Part shown: piece after piece, positions 19,042 through 27,732 of the stretch
How the letters are laid out: each line of letters opens with the position of its first letter
How positions within the stretch are numbered: the stretch's first letter is position 1
Assembly (NCBI RefSeq): GCF_017301635.1
Contig: NZ_CP071091.1
Location: forward strand, 6,894,001 to 6,958,000
DNA: 64,000 bases
DNA from: Myxococcus landrumus
GTDB lineage: Bacteria > Myxococcota > Myxococcia > Myxococcales > Myxococcaceae
Direction of reading: 5' to 3'
Notes under the pieces: generated by a model
Seen by the model: only the letters and a program-made list of their open reading frames with translations
What the model was told of the DNA's origin: nothing
The model's database searches: none
Position numbers and translations under genes: made by a program

Positions 19042-19971
19042 ATGCCCGTTCGACCCGTCCTCGTGCTCGTGTCCGTGCTCGTGCTGGTGTTGCTCACGGT
19101 GGGGACACGTCCCGTGTTCGCGCAGGAGGCGCCGCGGACCATGGCCTTCCAGGGGCGGCTGGTGCGCGCGGATGGCTCGCCCGAGGGCTCACCGCAGGAC
19201 ATCACCTTCGCCCTCTACGCCACGGCCACCGGCGGCGCGCCCCTCTGGCAGGAGAGCCACGTGGGCGTGCCGGTGACGAACGGCTACTACGCGGTGGTGC
19301 TGGGGGCGTCGGTGCCCCTGCGCGATGACGTGATGAAGCGCAACGAGCTGCACCTGGGCGTCACGCTCGCGGGCCAATCCGAGCTCATCCCCCGGCTGCC
19401 GCTGACGTCGGTGCCCTTCGCCCTGCGCGCCAATGACAGTCAGCGGCTCGCGGGCTCCCTGCCCTCCGCCTTCGCGCCGGCGCTCCACTCCCACAACGCC
19501 GCCTCTCCGACGGCCCAGGGCTTCATGAGCGCGGGGGACAAGGACAAGCTCGATGACATCCCGGGCAAGTTCGGAGACGGGCTCATCATCACCACCGTGG
19601 GGACGCAGCCCACCTTGAGCGCTCGCCTCTCCCCGACGGGGGGCACCAACGGCACCTCCGTGACGGTGGCCCGCGCGGACCACCAGCACACGGCGCCGAA
19701 GCTGTCCTGCACCTATCCCAAGAGCGCCCCCAGCAGCGACCCATCGGGCGCCGTGGCCTGGTGCATTCCAGGCGAGCTCCTGATGGGCGGTGGTTGTGAG
19801 GGAATCCATGACGCCAACGCCAGTCCGGGCGCCACGTTCATGCCGATGGGGGTCTCCACAACCACCAGCCCCACTCAGCAACCCCCGAACGCGGCGGGCT
19901 ATCGCTGCCAGGGCACCCCCAACGGCGCCGCTCCCACCACGGCGTACGCCATCTGCTGCCAGCTCAAGTGA
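19042..19971 (+). CDS. Exported protein with tail-fibre-like segment
   Basis: A 309-residue protein. The start at 19042 has GGAG five bases upstream and gives a clean signal peptide ending RPVFAQE. The N-terminal 110 residues (MAFQGRLVRADGSPEGSPQD, ITFALYATATGGAPLWQESH) form a beta domain common in myxobacterial exoproteins. The segment HSHNAASPTAQGFMSAGDKD then KLDDI matches the short repeat seen in phage tail fibres and collagen-like adhesins (GFMSxxDKxKLD). The C-terminus holds paired Cys (CEGIHDANAS, YRCQGTPNG, ICCQLK). A surface or adhesive role is inferred from the fibre motif. Confidence 0.65.
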   Translation: MPVRPVLVLVSVLVLVLLTVGTRPVFAQEAPRTMAFQGRLVRADGSPEGSPQDITFALYATATGGAPLWQESHVGVPVTNGYYAVVLGASVPLRDDVMKRNELHLGVTLAGQSELIPRLPLTSVPFALRANDSQRLAGSLPSAFAPALHSHNAASPTAQGFMSAGDKDKLDDIPGKFGDGLIITTVGTQPTLSARLSPTGGTNGTSVTVARADHQHTAPKLSCTYPKSAPSSDPSGAVAWCIPGELLMGGGCEGIHDANASPGATFMPMGVSTTTSPTQQPPNAAGYRCQGTPNGAAPTTAYAICCQLK

Positions 19972-20145
19972 TATCCCTCGGGTAGCAGGGCAGGCGAGCA
20001 CTCGCGGGCCACGCCACCCGGTCAACACTTCAGGATTCTTCAGGGAAGGGCCTGTGACTTTTTCAGACATTCGTCACGGCCCTGGCGCAACCACGCGGAA
20101 TGGTTGAGTCGTCAAAAGGTACGATTCTCGCAGTGGGCCCCCGTC

Positions 20146-20433
20146 ATGACCTCCGTCGCCGACGCGGACTCCACGGCCTGCTCGAATGCCTTCACCGTGC
20201 TCATCCCACGCGGCCTGCGAGGCAGCGTGGAGGGCCTGCCTCCCCAGACGCGACAAGCCCTGTACTCGGAGCTGTTTCGCATGGCCTCACGGGCGCACCC
20301 GGAAGAAGGCCCGCCCTCCCTGCCCCGGATGGCCTGCCTGGAGCTGGAGGGCTGTCATGCCACCGTCGAAGTGGACACGTCCCGCTCCCGGCTGACGCTG
20401 GCCGGCCTCACCCGGATACGCGTGCTGGGATGA
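20146..20433 (+). CDS. Small protein, possibly RelE/ParE-like
   Basis: A 95-residue protein starting at the ATG at 20146. I do not recognise it with certainty. A helix (PPQTRQALYSELFRMASRA) is followed by strands LPRMACLELEGCHATVEVD and SRLTLAGLTRIRVLG, a layout like the C-terminal half of RelE/ParE toxins. The gene is followed 22 bases later by another small gene on the same strand. A toxin-antitoxin role is a guess. The longer in-frame ATG at 20104 lacks a better ribosome site. Confidence 0.5.
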   Translation: MTSVADADSTACSNAFTVLIPRGLRGSVEGLPPQTRQALYSELFRMASRAHPEEGPPSLPRMACLELEGCHATVEVDTSRSRLTLAGLTRIRVLG

Positions 20434-20455
20434 GTCCCAGTGGCATGGGGGAGCG

Positions 20456-20752
20456 ATGGCTCGGCGACCCAGCTACGAGGAGTCCTGGAACCTCACCTAC
20501 CTGGTGGAACAACTCCGCGAGCTCATCAGCCTGGACTTCCCATTGGATGACACGCTCTCCCATGAATTGGAGGGCACCCTCACGCGACTGGTGACGCGTC
20601 ACCAACAACTGCGAGGCCTCCACCACCTGGCCAACGCGGAGCACCCGGCCGAGGACCTCCAGGTCCTGCATGAGGACCTGGAGCACACGGACCACGAGCT
20701 GCTCACGACCTTGCCCGGGCTCCTGGAGAAGCTGCGCGACGTCCTCCTGTGA
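20456..20752 (+). CDS. Small all-helical protein of unknown function
   Basis: A 98-residue acidic protein with GGGGGAG just before the ATG. It is predicted helical throughout (SWNLTYLVEQLRELISL, LHHLANAEHPAEDLQVLHED) with no DNA-binding motif that I can see. It pairs with the upstream 95-residue gene and ends 15 bases before the convergent lipoprotein gene. It could be a partner protein of the upstream product. Confidence 0.5.
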   Translation: MARRPSYEESWNLTYLVEQLRELISLDFPLDDTLSHELEGTLTRLVTRHQQLRGLHHLANAEHPAEDLQVLHEDLEHTDHELLTTLPGLLEKLRDVLL

Positions 20753-20767
20753 GCAGGCGCTCCCCTC

Positions 20768-21661
20768 TCACGGAACCACTCCGGGATGAAGCGTATGCGT
20801 GGGGCCTCGGGCCGGGCCTCCGCCCACGCCGGGGCTCACCGCGCCGGGCCCCACCGGGAGCACTCGCGCGCCGGGAGTCAGGCCCTGGGCCTCCGCCCGC
20901 ACCGGCCCTTCGCAGACACCAGCGCGGCAGCTCTCCAGCCCCTGGCATGGCCGGCCCGCGCCACACTCCACCGGGCGGCAAGCCCCTTCCCGGCACACCT
21001 GCCCCGCGGCACAGGGGCCCTGCTTCGCGCAGGCCTCCGTGTTGGACAGGCACGTGCCCGAGCGGCACACCTCTCCGGGTCCGCACTGCGCCGCGCTGGC
21101 GCAGGAGAGCACCTGGCACGCCCCCTCTCGGCACACCTGCTGCGAGGGGCAGCTCACCGCCGCGCATCCAGAGGCCGACACGCAGCGACCATCCGCGCCG
21201 CAGCGCTCGTCCGAGGCACAAGCGGAGTCGGAAGCACACGCGACGCTCCGGCACTGCCCTCCCGGCCGGCACACCGTCCCCTGGGGACAGGCCACACCCC
21301 GGCACGTGTCCTTCACGCAGGCCGAGTCCAGGCAGCGCTCCATCGGGAGACACGCCACGGTGGCGCCACAGCTCACACGGCCGCAGGTGCCCTCGCGGCA
21401 CACCTCCCCTCCCGCGCACGTGGTCCCCAGGCACGAGGCCTCCTTGCACGCGTCCTGCTCGCAATACCGTCCAGTGCCACACGCCACGCCCTGGCACGCG
21501 GTGGCCAGGCACCGGCCCTCCAGGCACCCCTGCCCTTCCGGACACACCACGCTCGCGCACAGGTCGGGCGGCACCAGGGCGGGGACGTCCTCGCACGCGG
21601 CCAGCACGAGCGCCCCCAGGGTCACGAGCAGCAGCCACCCGCGCGAGCACTCTCGTCTCAT
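20768..21661 (-). CDS. Cys-rich lipoprotein with EGF/TIL-like repeats
   Basis: A 297-residue protein with lipobox LVLAAC. About 36 Cys occur in repeating units of roughly 20 residues of the form C-x3-C-x2-G-x2-C-x3-G-x-C (CASVVCPEGQGCLEGRC, CGTGRYCEQDAC, CAGGEVCREGTC). These suggest a string of small disulfide-linked modules on the cell surface. The last 50 residues are Gly/Pro-rich without Cys. The start ATG overlaps the stop of the upstream TPR gene by four bases, so the two are coupled. Such proteins are frequent in myxobacteria and have no fixed role. Confidence 0.75.
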   Translation of the reverse strand: MRRECSRGWLLLVTLGALVLAACEDVPALVPPDLCASVVCPEGQGCLEGRCLATACQGVACGTGRYCEQDACKEASCLGTTCAGGEVCREGTCGRVSCGATVACLPMERCLDSACVKDTCRGVACPQGTVCRPGGQCRSVACASDSACASDERCGADGRCVSASGCAAVSCPSQQVCREGACQVLSCASAAQCGPGEVCRSGTCLSNTEACAKQGPCAAGQVCREGACRPVECGAGRPCQGLESCRAGVCEGPVRAEAQGLTPGARVLPVGPGAVSPGVGGGPARGPTHTLHPGVVP

Positions 21662-22473
21662 GGCAATCGCTCCGAGCGGTCCGCGACCGGCAAGGCCAGT
21701 GACTCCGGCCGCGTCAGCACCACACCCAGCACCACGCCCGCCGCGGCCAGTCCGACTCCGCCCACCACATAGGGCCAGAGCCCTCGGCGCGGTGCCTCCT
21801 CCACGGACGAGGCCACCGGCGGCAGCGCCCCCTCCCGCGCCGAGGCCACCGCCGCGGGCAGCTCGCTCATGGCCTCCAGCCGCAGCGGAGCGCGCGCCGT
21901 GCCCTGCTCGAACAGGATGACGCCACCGGCGTCGCGCGCCACCGCGTAGGCCTCCACGGCCCGCTCCGGCGGGGCCTTCATCGACACGGGCCCTGGCGGA
22001 GGGCGCACCACGGCGGAGAAGCCCGCCGCGCCCGGCTCACGCACCGCCACCATCACCTCCGTGGCCACGTTCCGCGGCTGCTCCAGCAGCGCCACCACCC
22101 GCCCATCCGGCATCCGCGTCACCGTGAGTGTGGCCCGCTGCCCCATGAGGGCCGTCTTCGCCGCCTGGAAGGGCACCTGCACCTTGGGTCCCAGGGAGCT
22201 CTTCACCTCGGTGCCGGGCTCCAGGACGAGCAGCGCCTCGAAAGCCGCCTGGGCCTCCTGACGCTGTCCCAGGACCGCGTGGCATATCGCCAGCCCCCGC
22301 CATGCCCGCGAGCGCTCCTCGCGGGTCCCAGGGGCCTTCAGGGCCGCCTGGAAGGCCGTGGCCGCCTCGTCGAACGCCAGCGCATCGAAGAGCTGCTCGG
22401 CTCGCCTCAGCGGGGGCTCCGCGCCCCAGGCCTGGGTGGCGAACAGCCAGAGGAGGAGGGTGAGTGCTCGCAC
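21658..22473 (-). CDS. TPR-containing exported protein with C-terminal membrane anchor
   Basis: A protein of about 271 residues. GTG 22473 is taken as start because it gives a compact signal peptide (VRALTLLLWLFATQAWGA); an in-frame GTG at 22509 adds 12 residues, and neither has a good ribosome site. TPR-like helices lie at about residues 22-95 (AEQLFDALAFDEAATAFQAA, AWRGLAICHAVLGQRQEAQA). A beta-rich middle part follows. One membrane helix lies near the end (VVGGVGLAAAGVVLGVVL). It leads a two-gene operon with the Cys-rich lipoprotein. Confidence 0.65.
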   Translation of the reverse strand: MRALTLLLWLFATQAWGAEPPLRRAEQLFDALAFDEAATAFQAALKAPGTREERSRAWRGLAICHAVLGQRQEAQAAFEALLVLEPGTEVKSSLGPKVQVPFQAAKTALMGQRATLTVTRMPDGRVVALLEQPRNVATEVMVAVREPGAAGFSAVVRPPPGPVSMKAPPERAVEAYAVARDAGGVILFEQGTARAPLRLEAMSELPAAVASAREGALPPVASSVEEAPRRGLWPYVVGGVGLAAAGVVLGVVLTRPESLALPVADRSERLP

Positions 22474-22835
22474 GGCCCAGGACTCTACAACCGTGTTGCA
22501 CCCGTCCACAGGCTCTGTCCCCAGCGGCCTGCTGCTTCTTCAAAAGCTTAATGGAGGTATTGATCAAATGGTGGAAGCGGTAGAGGGCGCGGACTTGGGG
22601 ACAAGTCAGCAAGCTCGCGAGATGACTCACGAATTCGCTCAATGCTACATGTGGGTAAACTGGCGGTTTCCCCCGGCTTCCCACAGGCGCTGATCCACGC
22701 CACCGTTTCTCCACAGCCGCCCCCCAGCTATCCACAGGCCATCCACAGGTCTCCAGTGGATGAGGGGGCGACCTGGCGTGACGGCGCATTCACACCCCAC
22801 GTCCACGCCCTACAAGCCTGTTATCCTCCGCCGCG
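22474..22835. other. Candidate chromosomal replication origin (DnaA-box cluster plus AT-rich stretch)
   Basis: The gap lies between divergent genes. At 22536-22569, 24 of 34 bases are A or T, striking here and suited to strand opening. From 22650 to 22829 seven 9-mers match TTATCCACA or its complement at 7 or 8 of 9 bases: 22650-22658, 22691-22699, 22707-22715, 22728-22736, 22739-22747, 22755-22763 and 22821-22829. The pair at 22728 and 22739 is phased at exactly 11 bases and the one at 22707 is 21 bases away. If base use were uniform, about half such a match would be expected by chance in this span. Promoters for both flanking genes must also lie here. Confidence 0.5.
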
Positions 22836-24548
22836 GTGCTGCTCCGGTTGCGGGGCGCTGGCGAGGAAGGTGCACCCATCGATTTCTATCGCGGCGAGCG
22901 CATCGGGAAGTACGAGGTCGTCACGCAGTTGTCCGTGGGTGGCATGGCCGAGCTGTTCCTCGGCTTCACTTCTGGTCCGGGTGGTTTTCGCAAGTACGTG
23001 GTCGTCAAGCGCATCCTTCCGGATGTCCGCGACAACGCGCAGTTCGAGCGGATGTTCTTGGATGAGGCCCGCATCACCGCGGCCTTCAACCACCCCAACA
23101 TCGCGCAGGTCTTCGACCTGGGGCAGGAGGACGACGGGCTCTACCTGGCCATGGAGTTCATCGCCGGGCAGAACCTGAACCAGCTCACCGGCGCGTGCCT
23201 GCGTCGCAAGCAGCAGGTGCCGCTGGGCTTCACCCTGTCGGTGGTGCGCGACGTCTGCATGGCGCTGCACTACGCGCACACCTTCACCGCGCCCTCGGGC
23301 GAGCCCAGCCCCGTCATCCACCGCGACGTCGCGCAGAAGAACGTCATGGTGACGTACGACGGCGTGGTGAAGCTGCTCGACTTCGGCATCGCCAAGGCGA
23401 AGGGCAGCTTGGAGCGCACGCACGCGGGCACGGTGAAGGGCACCACCGGCTACATGTCTCCGGAGCAGGTGCGCGGCGAGAAGCTGGATGGCCGCAGCGA
23501 CCTGTTCTCCGTGGGCGTGATGATGCACGAGATGCTCACGGGCGCGCGCCTGTTCGCGGGGAGCACCGAGCGCGACGAGATGATGAAGATTCTCGAGGCG
23601 CCCATCCCCTGGCCCTCCCACGTCGCGCCCCACGTGCCGGAGCAGGTGGGCCGGGTGGTGATGCAGGCGCTGGAGCGCAGCCGCGAGAAGCGCTTCGCCA
23701 ATGGCCGGGACATGGCGCGCGCCATCGAGGCGGCGGCGAGCTCGCTGATTCAGGACGCGGACCATCGCGCCTCGATGATGCGCGAGCTCTTCGCGGAGCG
23801 GATGGCGGCCACGCGCGCGCTCCTGGAGAGCGCGGAGGGCACGGCGAGCACCCACATGGTGGACTCCGCCAAGCGCGCCCTCCGGGGAGATGACGGGCCG
23901 TACCTGCCCGTGCGCGAGGACACCGCCACGCCCAAGAGCGGGAACGAGCCGGTGCCGGGCAAGAAGCCCTCGCGCCGGGTGGCGACGGTGAAGAAGTCGC
24001 AGCAGGCTCCGCCACCGGCGGACGAGGAAGCGCTCACGTCCGCGCAGCGCACGCGCTCCAACGTGCTGTGGGGAGTGGTGCTGCTCGGCATCCTCGGAGG
24101 CGGAGGCTATGGCGCCCTGCGCTTGAGCAGCGCGCTGGACTCGACGGTGGAGCCCATCCCGGAGGTGCAGCCCTACGACTCCCGGCTGGCCGTCTTCCCG
24201 GAGCCCGGAGACGGCGGCACGGTGGTGGCGAAGAAGCCGCCCGAGCCCGTCAAGGCAGTGCCTTCGCGCAAGGAGCCGGTGGATGACGAGCCGAAGACGG
24301 AGCGGACCGTCGCCGTGCGCCCCGGCCGCGCCACGGGGAAGCTGTCGCTCAACGTGAAGGGGCAGTCGGCGCCCATCTATCTGGGGAAGCAGAAGCTGGG
24401 CGTGATGCCGCTGCTCGGCGTGGAGCTGCCGGCGGGCAAGCACACGCTGAGGATTCTCGACCCCCAGGGCGAGAAGCGCTCACTCGTCGTGGTGATTGTC
24501 GCGGGGGAGACGACCCGGTTGAACTTCGAGAGCTGGCAGGACCTGTAG
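22836..24548 (+). CDS. Transmembrane Ser/Thr protein kinase with C-terminal PEGA domain (kinase 2)
   Basis: A 570-residue protein with a GTG start; other starts a few codons on are possible. Kinase motifs: Gly-rich loop SVGGMAELF, ATP lysine K58 (VVVKRIL), catalytic D164 in HRDVAQKN, DFG aspartate D182, and GTTGYMSPEQV in the activation segment. A short basic linker leads to one membrane helix at about 410-430 (VLWGVVLLGILGGGGYGAL). A PEGA domain follows at about 495-570 (LSLNVKGQSAPIYLGKQKLG). It matches kinase 1 closely in the catalytic half but lacks its long Pro-rich linker. Its start is next to the candidate origin. Confidence 0.92.
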   Translation: MLLRLRGAGEEGAPIDFYRGERIGKYEVVTQLSVGGMAELFLGFTSGPGGFRKYVVVKRILPDVRDNAQFERMFLDEARITAAFNHPNIAQVFDLGQEDDGLYLAMEFIAGQNLNQLTGACLRRKQQVPLGFTLSVVRDVCMALHYAHTFTAPSGEPSPVIHRDVAQKNVMVTYDGVVKLLDFGIAKAKGSLERTHAGTVKGTTGYMSPEQVRGEKLDGRSDLFSVGVMMHEMLTGARLFAGSTERDEMMKILEAPIPWPSHVAPHVPEQVGRVVMQALERSREKRFANGRDMARAIEAAASSLIQDADHRASMMRELFAERMAATRALLESAEGTASTHMVDSAKRALRGDDGPYLPVREDTATPKSGNEPVPGKKPSRRVATVKKSQQAPPPADEEALTSAQRTRSNVLWGVVLLGILGGGGYGALRLSSALDSTVEPIPEVQPYDSRLAVFPEPGDGGTVVAKKPPEPVKAVPSRKEPVDDEPKTERTVAVRPGRATGKLSLNVKGQSAPIYLGKQKLGVMPLLGVELPAGKHTLRILDPQGEKRSLVVVIVAGETTRLNFESWQDL

Positions 24549-24626
24549 GAGGCCCGCTCGAATGTGCGGCGGTGTAGAGGGGCCCTGTTATCTTCCGGCA
24601 CCTCTCACCCCCACCCTCCCGAGACC

Positions 24627-25595
24627 ATGGCCGCGCTCACCATTGCCTTCCTGATGGACCCGCTCGAGACGGTGCGGGTGGACCACGATTCCACCTTCGC
24701 GCTGATGCTGGAGGCGCAGAAGCGGGGCCACCGGGTGCTCTACTTCGAGCAGGGGTGGCTGCGTTTCAACGGCCGGGCGGCGGAGGCGCGCATGCGCCAT
24801 GTCACTGTGCGCCGGGAGGTGGGGCAGCACTTTGACGTGCTCGACGAGGTGCCGCGCGAGCTGTCGGACGTCGACGTGCTCTTCCTGCGCAAGGACCCGC
24901 CGGTGGACGTGGAATTTCTCCACGCCACGCAGATGGTGGAGCTGTGTCCGGAGCGTCCGCCCGTCTACTTGAACCACCCCGCGGGCATCCGCGACGCGAA
25001 CGAGAAGCTCTTTTCGCTGCGCTACGCGGACTTGATGCCGGACACGCGCATCACCCGCGAGCTGCCGGTGCTGCTGGACTTCATCGCTCGCAACGTGCAG
25101 GGCACCATCCTCAAGCCCGTGGATGGGTTTGGTGGGAAGGGCATCCTCTTCCTGTCGCCGGGAGACCGGAACGCGCGCTCGGCGGTGGAGCTGCTCACGC
25201 AGGGGGGCCGCGAGGCCGTCGTCGCGCAGGCGTACATCCCGGAGAGCCGCCAGGGCGACAAGCGCATTCTCATGGTGGATGGCGAGCCGGTGGGCGGCGT
25301 GCTGCGAGTGCCCTCGGGTGATGACCACCGGGGCAACATGGCCGCCGGTGGCACGCCCCACAAGGCGGTGCTCACCGCCCGGGACCGTGAGATTTGCGAG
25401 CGCCTCAAGCCCGAGCTCCGCAAGCGTGGGCTGCTGTTCGTGGGCATCGACGTGCTGGGCGACTACCTCACTGAGGTGAACGTCACGAGCCCCACGGGCG
25501 TGGTGGAGGCCAACCTCCTGGACGACGTGTGCATCGAGGCCCACGTCATCGACCTGGCCGAGCGCCTCGCCGCCGAGCAGCGCCCCGCGCGCTGA
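24627..25595 (+). CDS. gshB: Glutathione synthetase
   Basis: A 322-residue ATP-grasp ligase, close to the usual length of GshB (about 315). It joins gamma-glutamylcysteine and glycine using ATP in the cytoplasm. Recognisable segments are AFLMDPLETVRVDHDSTFAL at the N-terminus, LFLRKDPPVDVEFLHATQM, YLNHPAGIRDANEKLF, the ATP-grasp KPVDGFGGKGILFL, then RGNMAAGGTPHKAVLT and the C-terminal EVNVTSPTGVVEAN. The ATG at 24627 starts right at the conserved N-terminus. It follows kinase 2 by 78 bases. No gshA is seen in the window. Confidence 0.95.
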   Translation: MAALTIAFLMDPLETVRVDHDSTFALMLEAQKRGHRVLYFEQGWLRFNGRAAEARMRHVTVRREVGQHFDVLDEVPRELSDVDVLFLRKDPPVDVEFLHATQMVELCPERPPVYLNHPAGIRDANEKLFSLRYADLMPDTRITRELPVLLDFIARNVQGTILKPVDGFGGKGILFLSPGDRNARSAVELLTQGGREAVVAQAYIPESRQGDKRILMVDGEPVGGVLRVPSGDDHRGNMAAGGTPHKAVLTARDREICERLKPELRKRGLLFVGIDVLGDYLTEVNVTSPTGVVEANLLDDVCIEAHVIDLAERLAAEQRPAR

Positions 25596-25781
25596 CGCAC
25601 CAGTGCGGAACTTGAAGAACGATTCAGGTTCCATGGAATTCGACGCGACGCGCTGAACTGAATCCTGGTTCAGGTTTCACCGTCGAGGCGACGCGGCGCG
25701 CCTTGAACCCGGTAGAGGCGGGAGATTCACGTTGCGCCCCGTGGCCGTCGTCCCCTTCCCCCTGACGGCCCGGGAGGCACC

Positions 25782-27632
25782 ATGTCCTCGTGGCGTTCTC
25801 GACTGGCATTCCTGTGGCTGGGCCTGCTCCCCGCGGGCTGTGGCGAGGTGGACGTGGCGCCCGCCCCGGTGGCAGGACTCGAAGAGGCCCGGCAGGGGCT
25901 GACGCAGGTGACGGGCTTCGGGAGCAACCCGGGCAACCTGCTGATGTACCGGCACGTGCCCTCGGGGATGCCGGCCAACGCGCCGGTGGTGGTGGTGCTC
26001 CACGGCTGCACGCAGAACGCGACGGGCATGGAGCTGAGCGGCTGGACGGCCGCGGCCAACGTCTACAAGTTCTACCTCGTGTATCCGCAGCAGCAGGGCA
26101 GCAACAGCGGCACTCAGTGCTTCAACTGGTTCGAGCCCGGGGACACCTCGCGCGACTCGGGTGAGGCGCTCTCCATCAAGCAGATGGTGGATGCGATGAA
26201 GGCCACGTACTCCGTCGACGCGTCGCGGGTGTACGTCGCGGGCTTCTCGGCGGGCGGGTACATGACGTCCGCGCTGCTGGCCGTTTATCCCGACGTGTTC
26301 TCCGCCGGCGCCATCAACGCGGGAGGGCCCTTCCAGTGCGCCACGTCCATGACGTCGGCGCTCTCCTGCATGAGCCCCGGCACGGACAGGACGCCCACGG
26401 CCTGGGGGAACCTGGTGCGCGGTGGGTACCCAGCGTACTCGGGCCCTCGTCCCCGGGTGTCCATCTGGTACGGCACCAGCGACTTCACGGTGCGGCCCCT
26501 GAATGGCACGGAGGCCCTGGAGCAGTGGACGGACGTGCATGGCATCGACCAGACGCCAGACACGGTGGAGACCGTCTCGGGCTTCCCGCACAAGGTCTAT
26601 CGGGACGGCGCGGGGATGGCTCGGGTGGAGACGTGGGAGCTCACGGGCATGGGGCACGCGGTGGCCTTCGATGCGCAGTTCAACTTCCCGGGCAGCACCA
26701 CGGCGTGTGGCTCCACCGGCGCGTACATGACCGATGTGAACCTCTGCGCCGTGTACCACCAGGCCACGTTCTTCGGACTCACCGGTGGCGGTGGTGGCCC
26801 CGGGGGAGACACCACTCCGCCCACGGTCCAGGTGACGTCTCCAGTGGAGGGGGCCACGGTGCGAGGCACCGTGACGGTGGCGGTGAGTGCCTCGGACGAC
26901 GTGGGAGTCGCTCGCGTGGAGCTGCTGGTGGATGGGAGCCCCGTCGCGACGGACACGGTGGCTCCGTACGAGTTCGCGTGGAGCAGCGAGGGCGTGGGGA
27001 ATGGGGCGCACACGCTGGGGGCTCGGGCGTATGACGGCGCGGGCAACGTGGGGTTGGATGAAGACACGCACGTCACCGTGGACAACACCGGTACGCCGAC
27101 GCCCGTGACGGCCACCTTCACGAGCCTTGCCGCGGAGGACGGCTACCTGAAGGCCAACGCGGACGGGAGCGGCGTGGCGCTGGGGACGCTGTCGAACCTG
27201 GCGCTCGGGCGGGGGACGGATGGGAAGTCCAACCGCGCGTTCCTCTCGTTCGACACGTCGAGCCTCCCGGATGGGGCCACCGTCACTCGGGCCTTCGTGA
27301 CGGTGAGCTACTCCTCGGGCTCCGGGGACCCCTGGTCGACGCCCGTGGGCAACACGCTGGTCGTCGATGTGAACGCGGGGACGTTCAACGCCGCGGCCAC
27401 GGAGGTCTCCGACTGGGCGGCGGCCGCGAGCGCGAGCGCGGTGGCCAGCATCGACCGCTTCACCACGGGCGCGAAGAGCTCCGGGGACTTCAGCGCCTCG
27501 GGGCTGGCCGCCATCCACCGGGCGGGGAGGACGCAGCTTCGGCTGCGCTTCAGCCAGGAGCAGACGGCGACCCAGTACCTCTTCGTGAAGGACTCGACGA
27601 ATGCCGTGCTCACGGTGGTGTACACACCGTGA
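25782..27632 (+). CDS. Secreted PHB depolymerase/feruloyl-esterase family protein with Ig-like and DNRLRE domains
   Basis: A 616-residue lipoprotein or secreted enzyme with GGAGG four bases before ATG and a signal ending LLPAGC. The catalytic domain (about 40-335) has PVVVVLHGCTQNA (oxyanion region) and the nucleophile elbow GFSAGGYM with S156. FHF-type triad partners are probably the Asp in YGTSDFTV and the His in ELTGMGHAV. After a Gly hinge come a bacterial Ig-like domain (PPTVQVTSPVEGATVRGTVT) and a C-terminal DNRLRE-type domain (ALGRGTDGKSNRAFLSFDTS). It likely hydrolyses an extracellular polyester or ester-linked polymer. The true substrate is not fixed by sequence. Confidence 0.85.
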   Translation: MSSWRSRLAFLWLGLLPAGCGEVDVAPAPVAGLEEARQGLTQVTGFGSNPGNLLMYRHVPSGMPANAPVVVVLHGCTQNATGMELSGWTAAANVYKFYLVYPQQQGSNSGTQCFNWFEPGDTSRDSGEALSIKQMVDAMKATYSVDASRVYVAGFSAGGYMTSALLAVYPDVFSAGAINAGGPFQCATSMTSALSCMSPGTDRTPTAWGNLVRGGYPAYSGPRPRVSIWYGTSDFTVRPLNGTEALEQWTDVHGIDQTPDTVETVSGFPHKVYRDGAGMARVETWELTGMGHAVAFDAQFNFPGSTTACGSTGAYMTDVNLCAVYHQATFFGLTGGGGGPGGDTTPPTVQVTSPVEGATVRGTVTVAVSASDDVGVARVELLVDGSPVATDTVAPYEFAWSSEGVGNGAHTLGARAYDGAGNVGLDEDTHVTVDNTGTPTPVTATFTSLAAEDGYLKANADGSGVALGTLSNLALGRGTDGKSNRAFLSFDTSSLPDGATVTRAFVTVSYSSGSGDPWSTPVGNTLVVDVNAGTFNAAATEVSDWAAAASASAVASIDRFTTGAKSSGDFSASGLAAIHRAGRTQLRLRFSQEQTATQYLFVKDSTNAVLTVVYTP

Positions 27633-27732
27633 CGACTGCTCGCTCGAGCACGTGACGAGAAAGGGGCGTGCGGGCGAAAAGGGGTTGCCCGCGTTCCGTC
27701 TCCAGGAGGAAAAGCGAGCCCTGGATTCTCAC

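Noticed and set aside
22568-22693. A 41-codon open frame with GGAGG upstream, inside the candidate origin
   Set aside because: The spacing to the start is long, the codon use is poor and it lies across the DnaA-box cluster. Left out as a gene.
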